Below, piece by piece: positions 34,572-47,100 of a stretch of DNA of 64,000 nucleotides (positions are counted from its first letter, which is position 1; each line of letters opens with the position of its first letter). The translations under genes and the position numbers were made by a program. Source of the stretch: Gyromitra esculenta (lineage: Eukaryota; Ascomycota; Pezizomycetes; Pezizales; Discinaceae); assembly GCA_038503075.1 (NCBI GenBank), contig JBCAML010000011.1:1178001-1242000 (forward strand), given 5' to 3'. The notes below the pieces were generated by a model that did not search any database, was not told the DNA's origin, and worked only from the letters and a program-made list of their open reading frames with translations.

Positions 34572-34727
34572 CATTAGACACCAAACAAAGTTAGTTGGTG
34601 AAATTATGAAATTTAAACGAGCTTTTGTCCCTCGAGAGAAGAGCTGTACTGCCATCTGTCAACAGATTTTCCTCTACGCCCGTAGTAGAGTACGCATAAC
34701 AGATCATAACAGATTAGTCTTCGAATC

Positions 34728-35325
34728 TGACGTGAACGAAGTGCCCTGAGCGAAGGGAAGGGTTCTGGGTAGGAAAGGAACTAAACTTGGTCTGATTGGC
34801 TGGTCGATTCGACTAATGGCATTCGATAATATCCCTGCAAAGTGTCGAGAGATCCAAACCCGGTGCTCAAGATCTTCGGTGCTCTGGGTACACTGGATAC
34901 CTATGGTTCTCCATACGGTGCCCTACGTGCTTGATAATAGTTCTTCGGGCGTCGTCTTACCAGTCACTGGACGAAGCGAAAGCTGACGAGTGGGATTACT
35001 ACAGTTAGATGTGATCTGATTGGCTAGTCCAACTAGTAAAACCCGGAGGGACTACTAAGTACTTAAAAACGCCCCCTTCTTAACACAATATTAAACATTT
35101 CTAGGCCGAGCTCCCCTCAAGACACTGTGGTCAAGCCTTGTTCCTGGTATTAGGACAAATCCTACAGGTTTAAAATCTAGGGTTCGGGTGTTCTGGGTGC
35201 TCTGGGTACGCGATATAAACTATTTGCTCAGCGCATGTAGCCCCTAATAGGATCAAATCTTTGAATGCCTGGACCTTGATCGTGAACGAATGCCCTGAAC
35301 GAAGGAAGGGTTGTGAGGTGGAAAG
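34728..35325. repeat. Dispersed repe D1, direct copies
   Basis: Copies of the D1 repeat at 34728-34800 and 35277-35325 share GTGAACGAA, GCCCTGAACGAAGG (GAGCGAAGG in the first) and AGGGTT. CTGATTGGCTRGTC occurs at about 34781 and 35017. GGTGCTCTGGGTAC occurs at about 34879 and 35198. The pattern suggests two partial, diverged copies in tandem. No coding capacity. Confidence 0.6.
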
Positions 35326-38300
35326 AACAATCTTGGCAATTATTAATCGTTCAACCCAGCTAAGTCTCGAAGCAACTACAGCTTCCAGTAAAATTACTGT
35401 GAGAATAATTGGTAACAGGCAGGGTTTCGCGACCTATTTCTCCTTCTAGAATCTTTGTCACCTGAAAAAGTAATAAGAGCTCGGTCTCAAGTTCAATCAT
35501 GCTAGAAATCGTACTCAACCCAACTTTAATCTTAACTAGTATTAGTGCTAGCTCTAAGCACCGTACCCAAAACATCACATTATTCTACACAGGCCTCACT
35601 TGGTTGACCCTGGATCTAGGGCTTGTTAGAGTGGGATCCAATCAAGGCCGAATCTAAACTGCTACATTATTGAGGTTTACTGGGCATTGTCTAGGGTATA
35701 CAACCCCGCGGGGTAGTAGGCTGGTCTACTGTCGCCGAGGCCCACCGTTACATAGTGAATTGGGACAGGCTGCGGACGTTACCAGAAATCCAATACAAGT
35801 TCCTGGATGGGCTAAACTCGCTAACTATCAAGTCAGTTTAAATACATTCATATTTTGCACACTTTTTGTCACCCCTTGTGTGCAACTTAGTTTGGATGGT
35901 TATCCAAACTTGATCCAAATATGAAATATCTGTTTGCTATAAGTTACCAGCTGCATGTAATGATCGTACCTAGCGCGGCGGGGGAATATCATTCTACGCA
36001 GGATTGGCGGAAATATAAATATTGCTAACTTTGACCGCGGCCCGTACCAGATTGGAGTGGAGTATCTAGCCAAACGGTGACTATGCAGAGATACGTAGAT
36101 AGGTAATGAGTACTTTCTAGGCTTGTCGTAGGGGTCTGAAGCACTGAACTTTTGCAATTGTAGTTTTGTGCATATTCCTAAAATTACGGTAGCTATATGC
36201 CGCCATAGCACGTTATAATACCAATGGGTGCTTTTCCGTAAATTAAACCTTGATATTACTTTAAAGAACAAAACAGGGATTCATAGCTTAGTTATGAATA
36301 GATATAATTACCTGTAGCCTTTCTAGGTATAAAGTTCTAGTAGCTGAAGGCCTTCTATGTCAACGATTCTGTTGAAAAAATTATCAATTGATAACTAACT
36401 TACCCCTGCGATATTGATTTACTAGAAAGTATGTTCTCAAGTGATTATCTGGTGATAATACACTGATCGGCATGTTCTCGGGATAATCCATCTCCAGGTA
36501 TTTCTAAGAATTTAATAGGTTTTGGTATGAAATTATGGATGTCCAATCGCCATTATATCCAAATAGACTGATTTAGAATATGGGTTTAGACCTGGCGGAA
36601 GGCGCTCAATTCCGTCTCCATCATATTCTCAATTTTCCATGGATAAAGAATATTTTAGGATCATAGTATGTTGATCTGAGCTACGTTAACGCATGGCTTG
36701 ATATTTTTTAGTCTAAGCTGATAAAATGCATCACAATAAAATCTGGAACCGGTTGGTGGGGTCGGTATTTCAGGTGAAATTAAGGGAATCGTCCAAAATA
36801 CTCATGAAAAATCTACTAGCTTTGCTGAACTCTACTAGGAAGTTAGAAATATGTAGCCGCTTTAGGATAATTGGCAAGCGTTTGTTTCGCGTGGGGGGTC
36901 AATTGGTACTGTAGCTGATTTGTCCCGCGATTCATGTTGATCATAAGTGTAAAGTACCTCATCTACTATAGCTATCGGACCTTGGCCCTATAAGTCGGTT
37001 TTCCTGTAATTGGCTAAGGAGAGTACTGTATGTGGGGTATATTTTAAAATTAGGAATCTGGCTGTGATATGGTATGTAGTACGAAAATCCATTTTTCCAA
37101 TTGCAACAGCGGCTGGAAGAGATAGCTACTTCAGAGCGATATCGTTATAATTAATGGGACTTTTTTGACCATGCATCTGTATTATAAGTAAGTTCACCAA
37201 AGGTCTAAAATTCGGGTATTATACTTCTATCTACGTAGTTTATTTTCGATGATAGATATTTGCTTTTATCTGAAACTGAGGCTATAGCCAGATAAACTAA
37301 CGATCATAACTCCGTTTCCTTATAATTCTGGTTCTATTTGCATATAATAAGACCTACGGCTTGAGAGAGCTTGAGCCGGGTGAGCGTGCTACCATATATA
37401 CTGTTAAGAACTTCTGTATAGTTCTGTTCCCGTATGCGTATACGTACTTATCATAGACATCCAGCTTTTTTTTGTAGTATCGAATAGATGCATGTTTTAC
37501 CTCCTTGTTCATACTATAGATTTATGGCGGTATTTCAACAGCTACCTCTTACATTTGTTTTTTTCGGGAGCGAGATGGGAATAGTATTCTACTTGGAAGT
37601 TTAATATCAAGATCTGGGAATCCCACCGCTTATAGCTACATGGCTAAGTACCGTGTTATCTCGGTGTTAATGAATACAACCGCGGACTAGACAGGGTCAA
37701 CGTATTTAAATAAAAATGTCTAGATTGAGAAGTCTGGCAGCCTGTTAGTTGTTGGACCAAGAAATCGTTTCTAATATTTTTAGGTAGCTTGGCGGATTTT
37801 GTGAAGGCTAGTTAAAGCTGCCCAGCTAAGCTATGTTCATTACGTGTACCATCGAGACAATACGGTAGCTGAAAGTAAAAAGCTACGCCTAACCAGATCT
37901 GGTCCGAGACAGATAGTACACCAGACCCAGAGTACTGTACTGTAAATTTTTCTGGCGGCTGCCGTGTTTTCTGCGGGCATAGGGAGAGAGACAGTTGAGG
38001 AAGCAAGTAGGTGGGCTTCCCGGAGTTACCATTGGGGTTTTCCACTTGGGAAAATCCAAAAAAAACTTTATATGGAGTTGACTGTAGTTACATGCTGCTG
38101 GATAAATACCCGTTAAGGGTTTTATCTTTTTAGTTCTAGTTTTAGAAATAGGTAATGAACTCATGTTAAAAAAAAATCTATACTGTAACATCTCGTGAAT
38201 AACGAACACAATTGAACTGGGTCTGCAGGACTAGATCTGTGCGGAGGTTGGTTGAATTCACCTTGAAGCACAATTAATACTAATAAATTGGCGTCAAGCC

Positions 38301-38918
38301 AACCCCAAATAGCGTAGATTCTGTTGTTTTCGCCTGTAATAGTGGGGTTATTTGCTGCCGCCTTGGTCCCAGTTTGCTCGTTATTTGAGAGATATATATT
38401 AAGGTGAGTATACCTGAGTTTGCTTTACGTGATAAGTGTGCTAGGTTAAAAATTCTACAGAGAATCGCTGCCGTATTTAATCTCCATTTAGATCTGGGAT
38501 AGGTATATTTTCCTACTTGGTAGTGGTCTGTGACCTGCGATTGTGGCTCCTTAGTCGCACTGATGGATAGAATTTGGACGTATCTCTGAGAAACTTACAA
38601 ATCATGGGGCTGTCAAGAGCATAGTTCTTATAAGTATATCTCTCACGTGGGGGTGCTTAGACTCCATAGGGCTTCTACAGCGTGCAAGCTCGCATTTCGG
38701 TTTCAATTCACTAGGATTAAACAAGAATTTTTTTTCCTTCACAAAATTATTAGGTTTGCATTTCTGATCTGCTAAGGACTGTGGATTCTGGAAAGCTGCA
38801 AAACAATAATACTCCGCCAAATATATGCTTAGACAATCTATCGTAAGAGTGATAAAGATTCAATCGGTAAGATAGGGGAAGCAAAAATAAAAGTAAGGAA
38901 GGTAAGATGTGAATAAAA
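35326..38918. other. AT-rich gene desert
   Basis: About 3.6 kb with short open frames only and no recognised protein. Composition is visibly richer in A and T than the gene regions, with many TA-rich words, as expected of old, decayed repeats. I saw no tRNA, rRNA or structured array in it. Confidence 0.45.
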
Positions 38919-40675
38919 TTAAGTGATTGAATCAGCATGTGTCGCTTTTTCAGCTTGCTCGGAAATTGCAGTAAGCTCACCCACGAAAGATTGTCCCCAA
39001 AAAGAGCTTATACTTATGTTAGTATCGAATAGATATAATTTGCGGGGCTGGAGAAAAGTGACTACCTAGTGTACTTTGTAACATATTCGTACAGCTTTTT
39101 GTGGTTCGCTTCTCGAAGATCTGGTGGTAGGGTTATGGCTTCATGAATAGCATTCGCTAACTCCTCTGTGTTCCACGGATTAACGACAATGCTTCCATTA
39201 AGACTTTGTGCAGCTCCGGTAAATTCAGATAATATCATTACGCCATGCCTCTTTTGCTGTGTTGCGATATACTCGTAGGACACAAGGTTCATCCCGTCTC
39301 GTGTGGAACTGACAAGGCAGACGTCGGAAACAGCATAGAGAGAAATCAGCTCCTCGAAGTTTACACTCTTGTGCATAAAATGAATAGGCATGAATTCCAC
39401 CGATCCTATTATTATGGTAAGTTGACATTCGGGGAAGGGCATATGGCAAATTATCTATCCTACCAAATCGCCCATTGATACGACCCACCAGCTCGTTGAC
39501 AACGGCGCGCAAGTTTTGATACTCTTCCACATCGCCTCTACTAGGTACCGCCACTTGAACGAGCACTACTTTCCCAATCCACTCAGGGTGCTCCGTCAAA
39601 AAGACCTCGAGGGCATGTAGTTTTTGTGGTACACCCTTGATATAGTCCAGCCGGTCGACGCCGACGATGAGTTTGACTCCTTGAAATTTCTTCTCAAGTT
39701 GTGCAATTCTGTCTTGCACAGACTGTTTCTGCAAGCCTTCGGTAAATTTATCTGGGTCGATGCCAATTGGAAAAGCCCCCACAGCTCTGAGCTTGCCTTT
39801 AAACTCCACACCGTTGGGAGTGGTTGTTAACCCCCTGGGGGATCAGTTCTATGTAATAAAAAAAATAAACGAAGATTGGGCCAACAAACAGTATCCGGGA
39901 GCATGAAGACAAAAAGTGCCTTGCATAGTCAAAAGTGTGGAATCCCAATAAATCGCAATGCAAAACGCCTTCCAGAATTTCTTCTCTCACTGGTAGAATC
40001 CTATATATCTCGCTGCTAGGGAACGGTGTGTGCAAGAAAAAACCAATCTTAACATTCTTGACTGATGTTCCAATTTCCTCCCTCAGCATCGCCGGAAGAA
40101 GCATGAGGTGATAGTCGTGGACCCACACAAGGTCACCGTCTTTGACAGATTTGGCGACAGCTTTCGCAAATAGTCTGTTTGCGTCGCGGTATGCGACCCA
40201 GGCGTTCTCGTCGAAGCTAATTTCTCCGGGATGATAGTGGAATAAGGGCCAGAGGATTGAATCTTGAGATGTTTTTAGAACTAAGTGCAAAGAATATGTT
40301 TAGTAGATAACTTACTGGAAAACCCGTTATCTATGCGCCCAATTTACCTTGTCAGTCGCTTCGTTTATGGCGTGGAAAAAATATTTGCACCAACAGGAAT
40401 AACTTACAATGTCTGTCGGCCATCTCGTCTGGAAGCCAGATAGGTACGGCTTGGTACTTCTCCTCCAGCTCCTTGGTGACTTTTTCCACATCGCCTTCTG
40501 GTACCTCTAACCCTGGCCAGCCAAACCAGTGGAAAGTTGTCTCTTTCGTCATGCCAGACAAGCCGCTGACAAGGCCCCCGGAAGACATGTTATACGAGTA
40601 CTCCCCATTGTCTTTTTTCTTGAGTGATATAGGTAACCGATTGCTCACCATGATGAGATTTGATTGAGTAGCCAT
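38919..40675 (-). CDS. TPS1: Alpha,alpha-trehalose-phosphate synthase (UDP-forming)
   Basis: Cytosolic GT20 enzyme making trehalose 6-phosphate from UDP-glucose and glucose 6-phosphate (EC 2.4.1.15, family knowledge). Exons on the minus strand: 40408..40675, 40316..40330 (15 nt), 39890..40262, 39464..39834, 39066..39405 and 38919..39006. They give 1455 nt, 484 residues, the usual Tps1 length, with all phases agreeing. It starts MATQSNLIMVSNRLPISL. HWFGWPGLEV is present. The micro-exon encodes the NGFS of RHYNGFSNSILWPLFHYHPG. Also present are VWVHDYHLMLLPAML, FLHTPFPSSEIYRILP, DLLGFHTFDYARHFL, VDRLDYIKGVPQKL, VCLVSSTRDGMNLVSYEY and GSIVVNPWNTEELANAI. There is no phosphatase domain, so it is Tps1 rather than Tps2. 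An AGGGG (STRE-type) word lies about 300 bp upstream, near 40979. Confidence 0.97.
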
Positions 40676-41451
40676 AATGGGCGGTTCTGGATATGCGAAT
40701 GGCAAAAATGGGAAACGTTGGATGGTTTCTGGATAACAGACTTAGCAGGCTTGCAAGGTGCCAGTCTAGGATTTTGTAGCGTAGGGTGAAGAGTAAGGAG
40801 TTTAATATGTCTTGCAGTAGGGAAACTTTAAATGAACAGTTTAAGAAATGATTTGAGGAGATAAGAAATAAGGCGATGAATTTTGGACGAATAACTGATA
40901 GACTGAGAGCTGAAGAGAAGAGACAGTTGACTTAATTGAGGAGGTGAGACTTATGGAGAGTGGATCAGAGCGGGGAGGAGGGGTAAATACGTCAGGTACC
41001 TAAACGTAAGCAGTTGGAGCCGAGCAGAATCTCAGAGGTGTCGAACAACCGGAAAAAGGGGACTTGCCAATTCTCCCATGCCAATGTAGATGAAGATGCA
41101 AGTGTGGGTGGACGGATCATGATGCGACAAAATTACCTCAAGCTTGCTGGGTTCGTGATTTGTGCTAGTCACGTCATGGGTGGTATTGTGGTGGGGTACC
41201 AACCGCTCATAAAAAAACGCTAATATCGTTAAGAAATAAGCTGGGAATACTTTGTTCAAAGTAGAAATTTTAGTAAACTTTAGGTAACTGACTGCTCGCT
41301 CGCCGAATTACAGTACGGGGCCCCATTTTTCGGGCTCTTAGCACGAAATTGGTACTGGTAGAGTCCATATGGATTTCGAGAAGAGCGAGTGATGGCTCGT
41401 GAACCATGATGTCATGTTTTCCGCTTGTGGGAGGTGGGCCTGTGCAAGCCG
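40676..41451. other. Upstream region of TPS1
   Basis: Holds the TPS1 leader and an AGGGG/CCCCT stress-element-like word near 40979. In yeast TPS1 is driven by Msn2/4 through STREs; here a single short match is only suggestive. No gene was recognised. Confidence 0.4.
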
Positions 41452-41667
41452 GGGTAAGTCTGTCACCAGGTGGCAGTGCTGGCAGTGCGAAACTCCAGCT
41501 CCAACTCAAGACAAGACAAAGGAAAACCTTGAATTTTTACATCAAGCTTACAGGAAGCAGAGGAGCTCCAGAGATTAAAGGTTATTTAGCAAAGGAAGAG
41601 CACTAGAATTTTGAGTAGGAAGAGTGGCACCGCCGCCAACACCGCCACGTGATGACAGACTTACCCT
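41452..41667. mobile_element. MITE-like TIR element, family T1, copy 3
   Basis: The left end GGGTAAGTCTGTCACCAGG then TGGCAGTGCTGGC pairs with the right end, which reverse-complemented reads GGGTAAGTCTGTCATCACG then TGGCGGTGTTGGC. The TIRs are about 32 bp with four mismatches; the element is 216 bp. The interior has no protein. It sits about 780 bp upstream of TPS1. Confidence 0.82.
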
Positions 41668-42347
41668 GGTACCCGCAGTACTACTGGCTAAGAAAAAGGG
41701 CTAGCGAAAGGAGTGGACCTAGGTTTCAGCCAAAACTTCTCCTCAAATTTGCATAAACATGGCACTGAAGCAACTTAGAGATTATTGTAGCCAAAGTCAA
41801 ATGTTCATTTAGACAAGTAAGCAATATTGAAACACCACTGGTTGAAAATAGAAATATTAATCTTGCACTGCTATTAACAAAAGGTGCGAGGTTAGGTTCA
41901 TTTGTGGGTGTTAATATGGGTTGGGTGTTGGTTGTTGCCTAGGTTAAGTAGTAAGTGGACACCTTCCCGTAAAAATCTGAACCGCGCTAAAGTAAACTTA
42001 AAGGGTGCAACACTTCAAATAATTGATTTGACGGCTTCAAGATCCATATTCATGATGAGAAAACAATACCCCTCTTCATAACTAGAAACCAGTTTTGAAT
42101 GTATTGACGCCAGGGTATATTGATTAGTAAACCAAACTCTTTAGTAAAACTGATGTCATTGAAAGGGAATATCCAATAAAAGATGATGTTGTGTCAATGA
42201 AACAACACCAACTGCGCACAGACATAAGCGAAATATGAATATGACAAAAGATGTCATAACTACGCCAAATATACAAAAAACTTGAACTCAACTTGATTTG
42301 AGTAGAGTTAATGGAGGAAACTTAATCATATATAGAGATCAGGGTCA
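41668..42347. other. AT-rich spacer before the transposon cluster
   Basis: 680 bp with no gene, repeat or RNA recognised. Confidence 0.4.
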
Positions 42348-42770
42348 TTTCATGGATTAGGGATAGGGTTAGGATGTAGTGCGACGGTTGTTATGGATTT
42401 TGGATCTTTTATTATAATCTCATTGTAGTTCGGCTGCGTTTCGGTTGTTGTCGGGTTGTTGATTGTGTTACGGGAAAGCGGTGTATTTAAGCGAAGGATT
42501 TCGGTCGTTTCTGTTTCTTCTCTTCTTCTTTCTTTAAGCAACGTTCTCGTTTACCTTCTCTTGTGAAACTATTGGAATACTATCTCGGTTCTCCCTCAGA
42601 ACCCTCGCTGTCGCTGCCCACTCCGCTGCACTTATCTCGCCTTGAGATAAATCCCTCGTAGAACTTGTAGAAACACTGCACTCCTCGAACGTGTTGGTAC
42701 CTCGCTTAAGTAGCACTGCTCACCTTCAGGGATACTGAAGGGCTTAACGAGGGACTGAACCGTGAGATTA
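42348..42770 (+). repeat. 5' LTR of the gypsy element
   Basis: Matches 47806-48216 through GTGCGACGG, a TATTTAAG box near 42484, TCTTTAAGCAACGTTCTCG, CTTATCTCGCCTTGAGATA, GTAGCACTGCTCA and CTTCAGGGATACTGAAG. The last is a small hairpin, and the copy ends at GTGAGAT. Confidence 0.8.
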
Positions 42771-42831
42771 CGTTGCTTCCAACATCTACACCTTCTACCA
42801 CTCGATCCATACAGAATCTCCCAACATCATC

Positions 42832-44124
42832 ATGGAAGGAGCCGCCGTCGCAGCAAAACGATTCCCCACCAGGGAAGCCTTCGCCCAAGCCTACAGAGAG
42901 GACCCCGCAGAGCTCTATAATGAGCTCAGGGAACTAAATCAAGCCCTGGAAGACCAAATCGATGTCCTCCAGGAAAGCGAGCGAGAAAATGAGGTCAAAC
43001 TCAACACAGCTCGCATTCAGACCGACAATGCCCTCCGCCGCGCCGCCGAACAAGACCAACGGGTCACGGAAACCGCTAATCTAATCGCCCGGTTACGGCA
43101 GGAATGGAACGAGGCCCGAGCCATCATCCAAGCACCCCCCGCTCCACCCAATCTAAGTGCCACCCCACCTCCACCAACAAACTCCCACCGCTCAGAACGA
43201 ATGCCAGATCCAGAAAAGTTTGATGGATCCCGAACCAAGCTCCCCGGCTTCATCCTCCAACTACGCTCCAAGCTAACCGTCAACCGAGATCGTTTTGCAA
43301 ACGAAACCACGATGATCCTATATACCATTAATCGGTTAGAAGGAGCCGCTCTGGAGCAGGTCTGCCATACGGTTCTCCCTTCTGGCCTCACCACTTGGAC
43401 TAGTGCGGAACAACTCATTGCCGCCCTGGAAACCGCTTTCGGAGATCCAGATCCAACCGGTACTGCTCGACGGGAACTTCATCAACTCCGCCAAGGAAAA
43501 CGCGATTTCTCGGCATACCTAGCTGACTTTCAAAGAATCATGGGGCAGCTCAATTTCGACGAGAACTCGAAAATGGACGCCCTAGAACATGGCATGTCTG
43601 AGGAGTTGAAGGAAGCCATGGTGTTCGCACCCATCGCCCCTTCCAACCTTCCAGAAATGATCCTTACCCTCACCCGCCTAGATAACCGTATCCGAGCTCG
43701 CAAGGCAGAGAAACGGGGGAACACCCGTGATAACATGGGTCAATTCAACGCTCCCGCAGCTTTCACTCCCGCTTCTTCCTTCACTCCAGGAGGATTAGCC
43801 CCAATGGATCTATCGTTTGGCCGCACCAGCAATACATCTCGCCCCCCGCAGGACCAACGGTACACGATGGTTAATGGAAGAAGGAAGCTCTCCGAGGAAG
43901 AAAAACAGTGGCACCGCTCCACTGGAAAATGTATGTTTTGCGCTGCCCCTGACCACTCGTACGCCAACTGCCCCTCCGCCCCAAAAAAGCCTACGATGAG
44001 AGGAGCACTCACCGCACCGCCCGCCACTCGCACTCCCCCCGCTTCCTCGCTCCCACCGCCCCCTCTTCCTCCTCAGTTTTTCGCATTAGAATCAGCAGAC
44101 TCTTCCAACGAGTCTTTAAACTAG
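42832..44124 (+). CDS. Gag of the gypsy element
   Basis: A 430-residue capsid-nucleocapsid protein with an intact frame. The N-terminus is acidic and coiled-coil-like (LRELNQALEDQIDVLQESER). The middle resembles the retrotransposon gag core (TARRELHQLRQGKRDFSAYL, DFQRIMGQL). One CCHC zinc knuckle (CMFCAAPDHSYANC) lies before a Pro-rich C-terminus. It assembles the particle that packages element RNA (family role). The stop lies 30 bases before the first pol Met, which is in another frame. It starts about 60 bp after the 5' LTR. Confidence 0.85.
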   Translation: MEGAAVAAKRFPTREAFAQAYREDPAELYNELRELNQALEDQIDVLQESERENEVKLNTARIQTDNALRRAAEQDQRVTETANLIARLRQEWNEARAIIQAPPAPPNLSATPPPPTNSHRSERMPDPEKFDGSRTKLPGFILQLRSKLTVNRDRFANETTMILYTINRLEGAALEQVCHTVLPSGLTTWTSAEQLIAALETAFGDPDPTGTARRELHQLRQGKRDFSAYLADFQRIMGQLNFDENSKMDALEHGMSEELKEAMVFAPIAPSNLPEMILTLTRLDNRIRARKAEKRGNTRDNMGQFNAPAAFTPASSFTPGGLAPMDLSFGRTSNTSRPPQDQRYTMVNGRRKLSEEEKQWHRSTGKCMFCAAPDHSYANCPSAPKKPTMRGALTAPPATRTPPASSLPPPPLPPQFFALESADSSNESLN

Positions 44125-44153
44125 TTCAACCAAGGCTGACCAGTGACCCTGCC

Positions 44154-47100
44154 TTGGTTCCCATTTCTTTACCTTTGTCGGCTTTTTCTATCTCGGGTTT
44201 TTCAGTGTCGGATACATGCGTGGAGGATCAATTGGATGGGGAACATTTCGTTATATCATGTAACATTTCCCATAATAATAAAATTATCAAAACTCACGCA
44301 CTATTGGACACTGGAGCCTCGGGATTCGCCTTCATTGATAAAGACTTTGCGAGTCACCACTCCCTACCTCTATTCCCTCTAAAAAATCCCCAACAACTGG
44401 AAGTGATTGATGGCCGCCCAGTTTCGTCAGGGGACATCACTCATATCGCTAATATTAATCTCTCCATTCAACAACACCAGGAACAAGCCCCCTGCTTTGT
44501 CACCCAACTAGGACATTACCCCCTCGTTCTAGGAATCCCATGGATGAACTACCATAATGTTCAACTCCGTTTCGCCCAAAAACGCATTGAGTTTAATTCT
44601 AAACTCTGCACCACCCACTGTGCCCCCCGTTCCACCACTGTCTCCGTCCCCTCGATTGCAGCTCCCCCTAAACTAAATCTATCTTTTATTGGTGCCGCTA
44701 GTTTCAGGACCCTCACCCGAAAACGTACCTCCCAGGCCTACACCATGTCGCTATATGAGATTAACAAAACCATTGACGACAAAACAACCAAAGAGGAATG
44801 GAAAGTGAGAATCCCTGCGGAATACCACGATTTCCTGGATATGTTTGACAAGCGCAAAGCTCAAGGACTTCCCCCTTGCCGATATTACGACCACAGGATA
44901 CAACTACAGGAAGGAAAAGACACCCCCTTCGGGCCTCTTTATGGAATGTCTTGAGAAGAACCCATTGTTCTAAAAAAGTACATTGAGGACAACCTCGAAA
45001 AAGGATTTATTCGTGCTAGTTCTTCCCCGGCAGGATCCCCTGTGCTCTTTGTCAAAAAAGCTGATGGATCTTTACGACTGTGCGTGGATTATCGCGGCCT
45101 CAACGCGATCACTGTCAAAGACCGCTACACATCACCTCTTATCCGAGAAACATTGGACCGGTTAGCGAAAGCCCAATGGTATACCAAATTAGACCTTCGT
45201 GATGGGTACCACCAAGTGCGCATTGCAGAGGGAGATGAATGGAAAACCGCCTTCCGCACACGGTATGGCCTTTACGAATACCAGGTCATGCCATTCGGCT
45301 TAACCAATGCCCCCGGAACTTTTCAACGTTTCGTAAATGACTGTCTTACAGAATATCTAGACGTCTTCTGCACCGCCTACCTGGATGACATTCTCATCTA
45401 CAGCGACACTTTCGCCGAACACCAGATCCACGTCCGCAAGGTCCTCCAAACCCTCAAGAATAATGACATTTTGCTAAAACCAGAGAAATGCGAGTTCGAG
45501 GTTCAGACTACTAAATACCTCGGTCTCATTCTTACTCCTAAAGGCATCATGATGGACGAGGAGAAACTCAAAGCCGTACGGGAGTGGGGAACGCCAAAAA
45601 GTGTGAAAGACGTCCAAGCCTTTTTAGGCTTTGCTAATTTTTACCGTCGATTTATCCTGGGATTTTCTAAACTTGCTGCCCCTCTTATTGCCCTCACCAA
45701 GAAAGGCATCCCCTTTGAATGGTCTGTCGAAGCTGATATAGCATTCGAAAACCTCAAGCATGCCTTTACCACTGCCCCTATCCTCATCCACTTCGACCCC
45801 GATAAAAAAATCATCGTGGAAACAGACACCTCCGATTTTGTGTCCGGGGGAGTTCTGTCCCAGTACGACAATAATGGTGTCCTGCACCCAGTAGCTTTCT
45901 TCTCAAAGAAACATTCCCCTGCGGAGTGCAACTACGAGATCTATGATAAGGAACTGTTGGCTATCATCCGTGTTTTCGAGGAATGGCTCACCGAACTTGA
46001 GGGATCAAAACACCCGATCGATGTGATTAGCGACCACAAAAACCTTGAGTACTTCATGAGTACCAAACAACTCAATCGGCGCCAAGCCAGATGGGCTGAG
46101 TATCTATCCCGTTTCGATTTTGTAATCACGTATCGACCGGGAAGCCAGAAAAAAAAGCCCAATGCACTTACTAGGAGATCAGGAGATCTCCCCAAGAAAG
46201 GGAATGAAAGACTGGCACATCAGAGCCAAGTGGTATTGAAGAATGAAAACATTGATCCTAAGCTAAGTTTGTTGTCGGCTTCTTTGTCAAATGAAGCCAC
46301 TGAATTGCACGCTTCCCTAGAAAAACTCTTTCTAGAAGGATACATCGCTGACAAGTTTCCCGAAAAAATACTCTTAGCACTGAAGAATAAGGAACAACAG
46401 TCAAAGGAAATCACCCTTAGCGAGTGTACTAATGAAAATAATAAGCTCTGTTACTGAGGAAACTTTTATGTACCAGACTTCGACCCCCTTCGCTTGGAAC
46501 TCATTAAAAGACATCACGACACCCCCGCAGCAGGACACCCAGGACGGGATAAGACCTTTGCGATTATAAGCAGAAGGTTTTACTGGCCAAAGATGAGAGA
46601 GACAATTGGCCGTTATGTACGCAACTGCCACGTCTGTCAAAAGGCTAAGCCAGTCACCCAACGTACGCAGGGTGTTCTCCGTCCCCTACCCATTTCTAAT
46701 CGCCCAAGGCAAGAAGTTTCTATGGATTTTGTTACAGGCCTCCCAGAATCCGACGGTTATGATGCTATTATGGTGATAGTAGATCGCCTATCAAAAATGC
46801 GACACTTTATTCCGTGTAATACTACTGTCAATTCACAAGACGTCGCAGATATCTACCTCCAGCATGTTTGGAAACATCACAGTTTACCGACACATATTAC
46901 CTCCGATCGGGGAACACAGTTCCGGCCCATTTCTGGAAAGAACTCTGCCAGCGCCTAGGAATTCAAGCTAGGATGTCAACCGCTTTCCACCCAGAAACCG
47001 ACGGACAAACGGAGCGACTGAACGCAGTTATGGAACAATACTTGCGGTCCTATGTGTTCTATCAACAAGGAGACTGGAGCAAATGGTTACCGATGGCAGA

